Positions 7,589-15,313 of a stretch of 64,000 nt of DNA are shown piece by piece. Under the pieces are notes generated by a model. The model was not told the DNA's origin. It did no database searches and saw nothing but the letters and a program-made list of their open reading frames with translations. Made by a program: the position numbers and the translations under genes. Origin of the DNA: Cupriavidus malaysiensis (GTDB lineage Bacteria; Pseudomonadota; Gammaproteobacteria; Burkholderiales; Burkholderiaceae); NCBI RefSeq assembly GCF_001854325.1, contig NZ_CP017755.1:2790001-2854000 (forward strand), given 5' to 3'. The first letter of the stretch is position 1. Each line of letters starts with the position of its first letter.

Positions 7589-9598
7589 CTAGAAGCTCTC
7601 CCAGTCCCCGCTGGCATGCTCCGCACTGGCGGCCCGCCGTGGCGCCTGCGCCACCGGCCGGCCGGCGGCGGGGCGCGACGCCTCGCGCCGGGCCGCTGGC
7701 AGCACACCATCCTGCGGCTTGCGCGTCACCGGTGGGCGGGCCTTGCTGGGCAGCACCGGCTGGCGGGCCGGCTCAGCGGCGGCGGAGGGCGCTTCGCTCC
7801 CGGTCCTGGCGGCCCTGGCGGACCCGGTGGCCCTGGGAGGCTGGGGGGGCTTGCCGGCCGTTGCGCCCGCATTCGCTCGCGCACGCGCGGGAATCGCCGG
7901 GGCGGCGGCCGGGCGCGCCACGGCGGCCCGGCGCGGCGCCGCCGGGGCCGGCGCGGGATCCTGGCGGGTCCATGCGGACGCGGCCAACGCGGATGGCGTG
8001 GACGGCGTAGATGGCGCCGCGACCGATACCGGCGCCGCCGGCGCGGCACCGACCTCGAAGCGAGAGGCCTCGTCGACCAGCCGCGCCGCCTGCCCCTTCA
8101 GGCTGTCGGCCGCCGCCGCGGCCTGCTCCACCAGCGCGGCATTCTGCTGCGTCACGCTTTCCATCTGCGCCACGGCGCGGTTGATCTGCTCGATACCCGA
8201 TGACTGCTCCTGGGTGGCGGCCGAGATCTCGCCCATGATGTCGGTCACGCGGCGCACCGACGCCACGATCTCGTCCATGGTGCGGCCGGCATGCTCGACC
8301 TGGCGCGCACCGTCGTCCACCTGGCGCCCCGATGCCGTGATCAGCTCGCCGATCTCCTTGGCCGCGGCCGCGGAGCGCTGCGCCAGGCTGCGGACTTCGG
8401 ATGCCACCACGGCGAAGCCGCGGCCCTGCTCGCCGGCGCGCGCGGCCTCGACCGCGGCGTTCAGCGCCAGGATGTTGGTCTGGAAGGCGATGCCCTCGAT
8501 CACGCCGATGATCTCGGTCACGCGCGCCGAGGATTGCGAGATGCTCTGCATGGTCTGCACCACCGCGCGTACCGCCTGCCCGCCGGCGTCCGCCACCGCC
8601 GACGCGCCGACGGCCAGCTGGTTGGCCTGGTTGGCGTGGTCGGCGTTCTGCCGCACGGTGGAGGTCAACTGCTCCATCGAGGCGGCAGTCTGCTGCAGCG
8701 AGGCGGCCTGCTCCTCGGTGCGCTGGGACAGGTCGGTATTGCCGCGCGAGATCTCGTCAGTGGCGGCACCGATCGAGGCCGAGGCGCCCTGCACTCCGCG
8801 CGCCAGCGCCGACAATTGGCCGAAGGCACGATTCAGCGCCTCCAGCATGCGGCCCAGTTCGTCGCGCCCGTGCCGGGTGACGGAATGGTTCAGCCGCCCC
8901 TGGGCCAGCGCCTCGGCGGCCGCCAGCGCCTCGCGCGCGGCCGCGGTGATGGAACGCGTGATGGCGACCCCGGCCACCACCGCCAGCAGCACCGCCACCA
9001 GCGTCAGGCCGGCCAGCAGGTTGCGCGCGGTCGCATAGCTGGTATCGGCATCCCGCAAGGCGCTCACGGCCAGTTCGCGGCCGGTCGCGGCGAGTCCGTT
9101 GAGCTGCTCGAAGTAGGGTGCCTGGGCAGCCGGCAGCGTCGCCACCAGCGATGCCCGCGCCCCGGCGAACTCGCCGGAGCGCAACTGCCTCAGCACCATG
9201 TCGAGCTGGCCGTTGTAAGTGTCACGCGCCGACTTCAAGGCACGCATGCGTTCCTGCACCTCCGGCCTGCCGCTGGCATTGAGCACGCGATCGAGCTCGT
9301 CCAGCGTGGCGGACATCTGCTGGCGCAGGACATCGATCTGATTACCATTGCGCTCCACCGCCGTGGGATCCTCGCTCAGCGTGGCATCGCGCACCATCAC
9401 CCCGATGGTCAGCGCCGACTCCTTGACCCGGTCCAGGTCCAGCACCTTGAACAAGCGCTGCTCGACAGTCTGGTGCATGGACACATTCAGCGCATGCAGG
9501 GAAAACGCCCCGACCAGCGCGACCGCCACCAGCAGTACCGCCACCAGCGCGAAAGCCCCCGACAAGCGGAAGCCGATGCCGACATTGCGCAAACGCAT
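7589..9598 (-). CDS. Methyl-accepting chemotaxis protein with C-terminal tether pentapeptide
   Basis: I chose the ATG at 9598 over an upstream TTG because GAGGAGG sits about nine bases before it. The 669-residue receptor has an N-terminal membrane helix (about 9-33), a periplasmic four-helix-bundle domain, a second helix near 190-212, a HAMP domain, and the MA signalling domain with the invariant hairpin tip ([20 protein letters not shown]). A long Ala/Pro-rich linker of about 150 residues follows, ending in DWESF. That resembles the NWETF tether that recruits CheR and CheB in high-abundance receptors. The ligand is unknown. Confidence 0.95.
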   Translation of the reverse strand: MRLRNVGIGFRLSGAFALVAVLLVAVALVGAFSLHALNVSMHQTVEQRLFKVLDLDRVKESALTIGVMVRDATLSEDPTAVERNGNQIDVLRQQMSATLDELDRVLNASGRPEVQERMRALKSARDTYNGQLDMVLRQLRSGEFAGARASLVATLPAAQAPYFEQLNGLAATGRELAVSALRDADTSYATARNLLAGLTLVAVLLAVVAGVAITRSITAAAREALAAAEALAQGRLNHSVTRHGRDELGRMLEALNRAFGQLSALARGVQGASASIGAATDEISRGNTDLSQRTEEQAASLQQTAASMEQLTSTVRQNADHANQANQLAVGASAVADAGGQAVRAVVQTMQSISQSSARVTEIIGVIEGIAFQTNILALNAAVEAARAGEQGRGFAVVASEVRSLAQRSAAAAKEIGELITASGRQVDDGARQVEHAGRTMDEIVASVRRVTDIMGEISAATQEQSSGIEQINRAVAQMESVTQQNAALVEQAAAAADSLKGQAARLVDEASRFEVGAAPAAPVSVAAPSTPSTPSALAASAWTRQDPAPAPAAPRRAAVARPAAAPAIPARARANAGATAGKPPQPPRATGSARAARTGSEAPSAAAEPARQPVLPSKARPPVTRKPQDGVLPAARREASRPAAGRPVAQAPRRAASAEHASGDWESF

Positions 9599-9822
9599 CT
9601 GCTCAATCCTCCTCAATCCTCGGTCTCTACGTTATGAACGCACACGCGCCGGCATGGCCCCGCAAGGCAGACGCTGACGCAAGCGGCGCTAACGGCCGCG
9701 CCATGCGCCACCTTGAGCGGAAAAACGAATAGAGGGGGAAAGCGCCGCCTGTTCCGCCAATGGGCAGGACAGCGCGGCGCGTCTAATACAGATGAGGTAC
9801 CCCGGACAACGCCGGAAGCAGG

Positions 9823-9846
9823 ACATCGCGGCTCCGGCCGCGATGT
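9823..9846. repeat. Hairpin with 10-base arms
   Basis: The arms ACATCGCGGC and GCCGCGATGT are perfect complements around a TCCG loop. It lies just beyond the 3' end of the candidate sRNA, upstream of the chemotaxis receptor. No T-run follows, so it may be a second stop for leaky transcripts or part of the receptor leader. Confidence 0.6.
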
Positions 9847-9862
9847 ATCCATGCAGCGGGCC

Positions 9863-9899
9863 AAAAAAAGAAGCCCACGCGCGGGGTGCTCGTAGGCTT
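9863..9899 (-). terminator. Intrinsic terminator of the candidate sRNA
   Basis: Stem 9892-9899 pairs with 9871-9878, with a 13-base loop. It is followed on the reverse strand by C and seven consecutive T. It is one of the clearest rho-independent terminators in the window, and no protein gene precedes it. Confidence 0.7.
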
Positions 9900-9928
9900 T
9901 CGAGGACTGCCAAGAGCCGAACGGCTCT
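9863..9928 (-). ncRNA. Candidate small RNA of about 66 nt
   Basis: On the reverse strand a sigma-70 promoter (TTTACA, 17 bases, TATATT) is followed seven bases later by a self-contained transcript unit. The unit has a 5' hairpin (AGAGCC, GUUC loop, GGCUCU), a single-stranded linker containing UCCUC (anti-Shine-Dalgarno-like), and a terminator stem of eight pairs (AAGCCUAC with GUGGGCUU, one G-U) followed by C and seven U. This is the architecture of an Hfq-type sRNA. It lies between a chemotaxis receptor and an Hfq-like gene. I know no family it belongs to, and expression is inferred only. Confidence 0.55.
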
Positions 9929-9934
9929 GCTGTG

Positions 9935-9963
9935 AATATAAACGCGCTTACATGAGGTGTAAA
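9935..9963 (-). promoter_or_regulatory. Sigma-70 promoter for the candidate sRNA
   Basis: Read on the reverse strand, the -35 box is TTTACA (9958-9963) and the -10 box is TATATT (9935-9940), with exactly 17 bases between them. Both are close to consensus in an otherwise GC-rich genome. Confidence 0.6.
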
Positions 9964-10181
9964 TCCTGCTTCCATCAGGGAAACCCCGGATGGCGCAGGT
10001 GTAGCTTCTGCCACTTTTTTGTGAACGGAAGGATGACGCGCACCTCTTGCCAGCGCAAAGAAGACGCCCCCTCCCGGCCGCCAAGCCTTGCAGCGACGTG
10101 GTCCGGGAGTCATGCGCCCGAACCGGCAGCCCGGCACCGGAAGATACCAGCAGATAACATTTCACGGTTCTCACGCTGCGT

Positions 10182-10201
10182 TTTAGAGGTAAACCTCTAA
10201 A
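10182..10201. promoter_or_regulatory. Inverted repeat, possible operator upstream of the Hfq-like gene
   Basis: The arms TTTAGAGGT and ACCTCTAAA are perfect complements with a two-base spacer. It is AT-rich and lies about 320 bases upstream of the Hfq-like start. Its size suits a dimeric regulator. No known consensus was recognised. Confidence 0.4.
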
Positions 10202-10518
10202 TGACGAGAGTGAGGACTGAGTCAATCTCCGAAAAACTTTGTTACTCTCGCCGGCTGAAGTGTTCCCCTTCTCTCCTGGCGACACCTCTCGGCCCCAGCC
10301 GCAGGGCAGCCCAGCGTCCCGCAACGGACCCTGCCCGATGCGCGCCGAGACGGTCAGCCCCTGCGGCCCTTGCGCCGGCACCGAGAGCGAATGTTTCATC
10401 CCTCGCCGCCATCGGGTTGCCGCGGTTTCCGCCCTGCTCTCGCCCGCAGCGAAGCCTGGAACCGATCCCCGAAGCGTAGTCAGCCGCCAGGACCCGTTCG
10501 GGCTCTTCCGGAGAAGCC

Positions 10519-10848
10519 GTGCACAAGAAGGTAACCAGGCCAACCCGCAGCAAGCGAAAACTGCAGTCGCTCCATTACACCGCGCACTACGGTACGCACT
10601 CGCCGGTCGTCGTCCATCTCTCCAACGGCGTCCGCCTGCAGGGCCTGGTGCTGCGCATGGACGACTACGTGCTACTGCTGGGCAAGCATGTACAAGACCA
10701 GCAGCCGCAGGTGGTATACAAGCACGCCATTTCCTGGGTGATGCCGGCCGCCGCCGCCAACTCTCCCTTCGATGCCCACCGGGACGAGGCCATCAACTCG
10801 CCCGAGTTCGTCGATCTCTTCATTCCACGCGGCCGCCGGCGGGGCTAG
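10519..10848 (+). CDS. Divergent Hfq-like RNA-binding (Sm-fold) protein
   Basis: The start is GTG with GGAG five bases upstream. The 109-residue product carries a recognisable Hfq core. Sm1 is VVHLSNGVRLQGLVLRMDDY (31-50) and Sm2 is VVYKHAISWVMP (65-76). Aligned by eye with E. coli Hfq, Gln8 is kept (Gln16), Asp40 is kept (Asp48), Phe42 is Tyr50, and the proximal-site Lys56-His57 are Lys68-His69. The distal-face residues Gly29, Ile30, Lys31 and Gln33 correspond to Gly37, Val38, Arg39 and Gln41. The rim arginines (RRER in E. coli) are absent, about four residues are inserted before YKH, and both termini are extended, the N-terminus basic. Probably a paralogue of the housekeeping Hfq. It lies 182 bases before fliC. 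Confidence 0.8.
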   Translation: MHKKVTRPTRSKRKLQSLHYTAHYGTHSPVVVHLSNGVRLQGLVLRMDDYVLLLGKHVQDQQPQVVYKHAISWVMPAAAANSPFDAHRDEAINSPEFVDLFIPRGRRRG

Positions 10849-10906
10849 TTCCCTGCCCGCCGGGCTCCGGAATGCCCCGCTTGCAGATTCGACGCGAAGA
10901 TCACTC

Positions 10907-10933
10907 TAAATCTTCTTCCCGCCCTGTCGATAA
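10907..10933 (+). promoter_or_regulatory. Sigma-28 (FliA) promoter of fliC
   Basis: TAAA (10907-10910), 15 bases, then GTCGATAA (10926-10933) matches the FliA consensus TAAA-N15-GCCGATAA at all but one position. It predicts a 5' leader of about 90 bases before the fliC start, giving late-class control after hook completion. Confidence 0.9.
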
Positions 10934-11030
10934 CCCTTGCAACGGAGGCACCACTGATCCTGCAACGCAGGTGGCCAACGTTACGGCACCCGCCGGAATG
11001 TGCATATATCACTGGAAATAGGAGCCCACC

Positions 11031-12767
11031 ATGTCAATGGTCATCAATACCAACGTGTTGTCTCTGATGACTCAGAACAACCTGAACGCGTCGCAGTCGA
11101 ACCTGAGCACTGCGATCCAGCGCCTGTCGTCGGGCCTGCGCATCAACAGCGCCAGCGATGACGCCGCCGGCATGGCCATCGCCGACCGCATGACGTCGAA
11201 CATCAACGGCATGACGCAAGCGCAGCAGAACGCCAACGACGGCATCTCGCTGGCCCAGACCACCGGTGGCGCCCTGAGCTCGATCACCGACAACCTGCAA
11301 CGTATCCGCCAACTGACGGTGCAAGCGCAGAACGGCACGAACTCGGCTTCGGACCTGCAATCGATCCAGGACGAAATCACCCAGCGCCTGCAAGAAATCG
11401 ACCGCACCTCGCAACAGACCCAGTTCAACGGCATCGCCGTGCTGTCGTCCAAGGCCAGCGCAGTCAGCATCCAGGTCGGTGCCAACGACGGCCAGACCAT
11501 CTCGATCGGCCTGCAGGAAACCAGCACCAAGACCCTGAACCTGACGGGCTTCAGCGTGGCCGGCCAGCAGAACGCCGCCGCCAGCCAGACCGACCTGCAG
11601 AACGCCGTCGCCGCCGGCACCGCCGTTCAGGACGCCAACAACAAGAACCTGTACCAGGTCACCACCAAGAACGTGTTCGCGACCTCGGCACAAGTGCTGT
11701 CGAACCTGAAGGATGGCGACACCGTTGCAGTGGCAGGCGGCAACACCTACACCTACAACGCAAGCGCCGGCAACTTCAGCTACACGGTCAACACCACCTC
11801 GGGTAACGTTGCCGCGCTGGCCAACTCGCAGAAGCCGGCCTTCGGCCAGGCCACCGGCACGTACACCAACCAGACCGGCGCGACCGTGCAGTTCAAGGTC
11901 GACAGCTCGGGCAAGCTGACCGCCGCCGACGGCACCACCACGCTGTACGACGACGGCTCGGGCAACCTGACCACCAACAACACGACCGGTTCGTACGCCC
12001 AGGCCACGCTGGCATCGACCTTCACCGCCGCGTCGGGCGCCGCTGCCGGTAAGGCAACCATCTCGATCAACGGCACCACCTACAGCTCGGATGGCGCCAA
12101 CGGCCTGAACAACACCGCCACCGCGACGAGCAGCGACGTGCAAGCGGCCATCCTGGCCGGCGGCTCGGGCAATGCCACCACGGTCACCCTGGGCAAGACC
12201 AGCGGCCTGAGCACCACGGTCAAGATCGACGGCGCCAGCGGCAAGACCGACGGCGCCAACGGCGCGACCTCCCAGTACATCGACGCTAACGGCGGCCTGA
12301 CCAACACCGCCAGCTACACCACCAACTACCTGGTCGACTCGACCACGGGCAAGGTGAGCGTCGCTGCCAACAACGCCAGCACGGTTGCGGCAAACGATCC
12401 GAACATCAACGCCAAGGTCGGCCAGACCGCCTACGTGGATGCTTCGACCAACGCCTTCACCACCGCCGCTCAGTCGTCCACCGGCGCTTCGACGGCCGAC
12501 CCGCTGACCGCCATCGACAAGGCCCTGGCCGCCGTCGACAAGCTGGCTTCGAGCCTGGGCGCGGTGCAGAACCGCCTGTCCTCGGCCCTGACGAACCTGG
12601 GTACCAGCATCACCAACATGAGCTCGGCCCGTTCGAACATCCAGGATGCCAACTACGCGACGGAAGTGTCGGCGATGACCCGTTCCAACATCCTGCAACA
12701 AGCCGGTACCTCGGTGCTGGCCCAGGCGAACCAGTCGTCGCAAAGCGTGCTGAAGCTGCTGCAGTAA
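11031..12767 (+). CDS. fliC: Flagellin
   Basis: The 578-residue product has the conserved flagellin D0/D1 ends. The N-terminus reads VINTNVLSLMTQNNL and ...LSSGLRINSASDDAAGMAIADR. The C-terminus ends in NRLSSALTNL, SARSNIQDANYATE and QSSQSVLKLLQ. LQRIRQLTVQA near residue 90 matches the TLR5-recognised D1 segment of beta- and gammaproteobacteria. The middle (about 170-480) is Thr/Ser/Asn/Gly-rich and variable, the surface part and a likely O-glycosylation target. AGGAG lies seven bases before the ATG and the sigma-28 promoter is just upstream. A possible alternative start is the Met at codon 3. Confidence 0.98.
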   Translation: MSMVINTNVLSLMTQNNLNASQSNLSTAIQRLSSGLRINSASDDAAGMAIADRMTSNINGMTQAQQNANDGISLAQTTGGALSSITDNLQRIRQLTVQAQNGTNSASDLQSIQDEITQRLQEIDRTSQQTQFNGIAVLSSKASAVSIQVGANDGQTISIGLQETSTKTLNLTGFSVAGQQNAAASQTDLQNAVAAGTAVQDANNKNLYQVTTKNVFATSAQVLSNLKDGDTVAVAGGNTYTYNASAGNFSYTVNTTSGNVAALANSQKPAFGQATGTYTNQTGATVQFKVDSSGKLTAADGTTTLYDDGSGNLTTNNTTGSYAQATLASTFTAASGAAAGKATISINGTTYSSDGANGLNNTATATSSDVQAAILAGGSGNATTVTLGKTSGLSTTVKIDGASGKTDGANGATSQYIDANGGLTNTASYTTNYLVDSTTGKVSVAANNASTVAANDPNINAKVGQTAYVDASTNAFTTAAQSSTGASTADPLTAIDKALAAVDKLASSLGAVQNRLSSALTNLGTSITNMSSARSNIQDANYATEVSAMTRSNILQQAGTSVLAQANQSSQSVLKLLQ

Positions 12768-12773
12768 GCTGAA

Positions 12774-12845
12774 GCCCCGCCAGCGCGGGGCCGGACGCCA
12801 GTCCGGCCCCGCGCGGGAGCATTTCCGCAGGGCTCCGGCCCTGCG
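12774..12845 (+). terminator. GC-rich hairpins after fliC
   Basis: A 14-base perfect inverted repeat (12783-12796 with 12801-12814, loop GCCA) begins 16 bases after the fliC stop. A shorter alternative stem lies at 12774-12791. A second hairpin (12826-12833 with 12838-12845) follows. None has a strong T-run. They probably reduce read-through into fliD and protect the abundant fliC mRNA. Confidence 0.6.
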
Positions 12846-12891
12846 AAAGTCCTTCCTTTCCTGATGGGTTCGGCCAAGCCAGGAACACCCC

Positions 12892-14409
12892 ATGACGACC
12901 ACCTCCTCGACCTCCAGCAGCTCCAGCCCCCTGATCACGTCACTCGGGGTCGGCTCCGGCCTGGACCTGAGCACCCTGCTGACCCAGCTGACCACGGCCG
13001 CGCAGACGCCGCTGACGCAGATCAAGAACCAGGAGACGGCCTACCAGACCAAGCTGTCCGCCTATGGCCAGCTGCAGAGCATGCTGACCGCCTTCCAGAC
13101 CACGGCGCAGCAGCTCTCCAAGCCGAGCTTCTTCAATTCCACCACTGCCACCTCCAGCAATGCCGGCACGGTGGGCGCGACCTCCAGCACGAGCGCGGTG
13201 GCAGGCAGCTATGCGGTCAACGTGACGCAGCTCGCGCAATCCCAGTCGCTGGTCAGTACCGGCCAGGCCAGCCAGACGGCCAGCACCATGACCGGCACCA
13301 TCCACATCAACCTGGGCACCATCTCCGATCCGAACAACACGCTCAGCAACGGCGTCTACGGCAATGGCACGACCTTCGCCGCCAAATCGGGATCGAGCGG
13401 CGTCGACATCACGATCGACAGCAGCAACAACACGCTGCAGGGCATCGCCGGTGCCATCAACAAGGCCAACGCCGGCGTCACCGCCAGCATCATCAACGAC
13501 GGCTCGGGCACGCCCTACCGCCTGGTGCTGACTTCGAACGCGACCGGCGCCAACAGCAGCATGCAGATCACGACGAGCAACGAGTCCGGCAGCGGCGCCT
13601 CGCTGTCGTCCCTGCTCGGCTATGACCCCACCGGGGGCAGCGCGCAGAACATGCAGCAGGTGGTGGCCGGGCAGAACGCGAAGATGACGGTCAACAACAT
13701 CGCGATCCAGAGCGCCAGCAACAGCGTCACCGATGCCATCCAGGGCGTGACCTTGTCGCTGTCGCAGACCGGCGCGTCGACCGTGGCGGTGAAGCAGGAC
13801 ACCAAGACGATCGAAACCGGCGTGCAGTCCTTCGTCACCGCCTACAACAACCTGCAGAGCACCATCACCAGCCTGTCGGCCTATGACGCCAGCACCAAGA
13901 CGGCCCAGCCGCTGACCGGCGACTCCACGCTGCAGGTGCTGCAGCAGCAACTGCGCTCGGTGCTCAACGCCGCGCAGAGCGGCAGCGGCAGCGGCGCAAA
14001 CGCGATCAAGACGCTGGCCCAGGCCGGCGTCACCTTCCAGAAGGACGGCACGCTGTCTTTCGACTCCACCACGCTGGACAGCGCGCTGTCCAGCAACCCG
14101 AACGGCGTGGCCGCGCTGTTCGCCAACACCAACGGTGTCAGCGGCTACGGCAACCAGATCAATTCGCTGGTCACCAGCATGACCGGCACCAACGGCGCCC
14201 TCACCGCTGCGACCAACGGCATCAACCAGACGCTGACGAGCCTCAGCTCCCAGTACACGGCCTTGCAGGGCACCATCAACGCGCAGATCCAGAACTACCA
14301 GACGGAGTTCAGCCACCTGGACGTGCTGATGTCGCAAATGCAAAATACCAGCAGCTATCTCACGCAGCAGTTCAACGCGATGACCAAGAGCAGCAGCACC
14401 TCGGGTTGA
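12892..14409 (+). CDS. fliD: Flagellar filament cap protein (hook-associated protein 2)
   Basis: The 505-residue product has the FliD N-terminal domain signature (ITSLGVGSGLDLSTLLTQL) and a C-terminal coiled region (GINQTLTSLSSQYTALQGTI... to SYLTQQFNAM) that forms the leg domain. The Ser/Thr/Asn-rich composition is typical. FliD caps the growing filament and promotes flagellin folding, and is exported by the flagellar type III system without a cleaved signal. It follows fliC by 124 bases that contain strong hairpins, so expression may be partly uncoupled from fliC. Confidence 0.97.
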   Translation: MTTTSSTSSSSSPLITSLGVGSGLDLSTLLTQLTTAAQTPLTQIKNQETAYQTKLSAYGQLQSMLTAFQTTAQQLSKPSFFNSTTATSSNAGTVGATSSTSAVAGSYAVNVTQLAQSQSLVSTGQASQTASTMTGTIHINLGTISDPNNTLSNGVYGNGTTFAAKSGSSGVDITIDSSNNTLQGIAGAINKANAGVTASIINDGSGTPYRLVLTSNATGANSSMQITTSNESGSGASLSSLLGYDPTGGSAQNMQQVVAGQNAKMTVNNIAIQSASNSVTDAIQGVTLSLSQTGASTVAVKQDTKTIETGVQSFVTAYNNLQSTITSLSAYDASTKTAQPLTGDSTLQVLQQQLRSVLNAAQSGSGSGANAIKTLAQAGVTFQKDGTLSFDSTTLDSALSSNPNGVAALFANTNGVSGYGNQINSLVTSMTGTNGALTAATNGINQTLTSLSSQYTALQGTINAQIQNYQTEFSHLDVLMSQMQNTSSYLTQQFNAMTKSSSTSG

Positions 14410-14433
14410 TCGCCGGAGCCGGAGCCAAGAATC

Positions 14434-14844
14434 ATGTATGCACGCAATGCCGCCAATACCTACGCCAAGATCGGCGTGCAGACCGGGGCCATGTCGGCCA
14501 GCCCCCAGCAGTTGATCACGATGCTGTACGATGGCGCCCGCGGTGCCATCGCCCGCGCCAAGTTCCACATGGCCGACGGCAACATCGCCGACAAGGGCAA
14601 GGCCATCGGCCATGCCATGCGGATCATCGACAACGGCCTGCGCGCCTCGCTCGATCATGAGGCGGGCGGCGACATCTCGGCCAGCCTGGAACAACTCTAC
14701 GAGTACATGTCGCGCCGCCTCTTCCAGGCCAACCTGAACAACGACGCGACCATCCTCGAAGAAGTGGACCGCCTGCTGGAGAACCTGGCCTCGGCCTGGG
14801 CGCAGATCGCCGCGACGCCGCAGCCGGTCGCCATGGAGTCCTGA
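14434..14844 (+). CDS. fliS: Flagellin export chaperone FliS
   Basis: The 136-residue all-helical protein has the FliS landmark segments ANTYAKIGVQTG near the start and SPQQLITMLYDGA at about residues 27-39. FliS binds the C-terminus of newly made flagellin in the cytoplasm, prevents premature assembly, and hands it to the export gate. It lies 24 bases after fliD and one base before the next gene, consistent with a fliDST unit. Confidence 0.95.
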   Translation: MYARNAANTYAKIGVQTGAMSASPQQLITMLYDGARGAIARAKFHMADGNIADKGKAIGHAMRIIDNGLRASLDHEAGGDISASLEQLYEYMSRRLFQANLNNDATILEEVDRLLENLASAWAQIAATPQPVAMES

Positions 14845-14845
14845 C

Positions 14846-15175
14846 ATGCCGGCAAGCAGCCCGATCCTTGCCTGCTACGTGGAACTGGAGGCGCTCGCCA
14901 AGCGCATGCTCGGCGCCGCGGAAGCTGGCAGGATGGACGATGTCTACGCGCTGCAGGAGTCCTACCTGGCGCGCGTGGAACACCTGAAGACCCTGGACCA
15001 CGACGCGCCCGCCAGCGTGGACGAACGCGACCGGCGCCGCGGCCATCTCGAGCGCATCCTGGCCTGCGACGCGGCCATCCGCGACCTGCTGATGCCCGAA
15101 TGGAACCGCCTGAGCGACCTGCTGCGCAACAGCCGCCGCCAGCGCGACCTGCACCAGGCCTACCAGCCCGCCTGA
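14846..15175 (+). CDS. fliT: FliT-like flagellar chaperone
   Basis: The 109-residue, highly helical, charged protein follows fliS by one base. Size, position and composition (YVELEALAKRML near the start, a WNRLSDLLRNSRRQRDL amphipathic helix at the end) fit FliT. FliT binds the filament cap FliD and in enterics also antagonises FlhDC. FliT sequences are weakly conserved, so the call rests mainly on context. Confidence 0.85.
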   Translation: MPASSPILACYVELEALAKRMLGAAEAGRMDDVYALQESYLARVEHLKTLDHDAPASVDERDRRRGHLERILACDAAIRDLLMPEWNRLSDLLRNSRRQRDLHQAYQPA

Positions 15176-15313
15176 GTTTCCCGCCGCCCTCGGCCCGAGC
15201 CCCCCCCCTCGAACCCGTCCCCCGTCCCCGCACCGCGCCCGGCCGCCCCCGGCGCCCGCCACCCGGCAATGCGGAACGGTCCAGGGCACAACGCGGCCTG
15301 ACGAACGCCAGCC

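Larger units (their letters stand above)
9617..10518. other. 900-base region with no convincing protein gene; candidate sRNA and inverted repeats
   Basis: Long ORFs on both strands here have improbable composition (rich in Arg, Ser, Gly, no domain) and I reject them. The region holds a candidate sRNA gene (9863-9928, reverse), a 10-bp-arm hairpin (9823-9846), a 9-bp-arm inverted repeat (10182-10201), and presumably the divergent promoters of the chemotaxis receptor and the Hfq-like gene. It is somewhat AT-richer than the flanks. Confidence 0.7.

Noticed and set aside
9689..10543. 284-residue reverse ORF covering the candidate sRNA region
   Set aside because: Its composition is Arg/Ser/Gly-rich without any domain, it spans promoter and terminator signals, and codon use does not look like neighbouring genes.
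10239..11021. 260-residue forward ORF overlapping the Hfq-like gene
   Set aside because: It is a shadow frame of the Hfq-like gene and the fliC leader; the Hfq frame has recognised motifs and a ribosome binding site.
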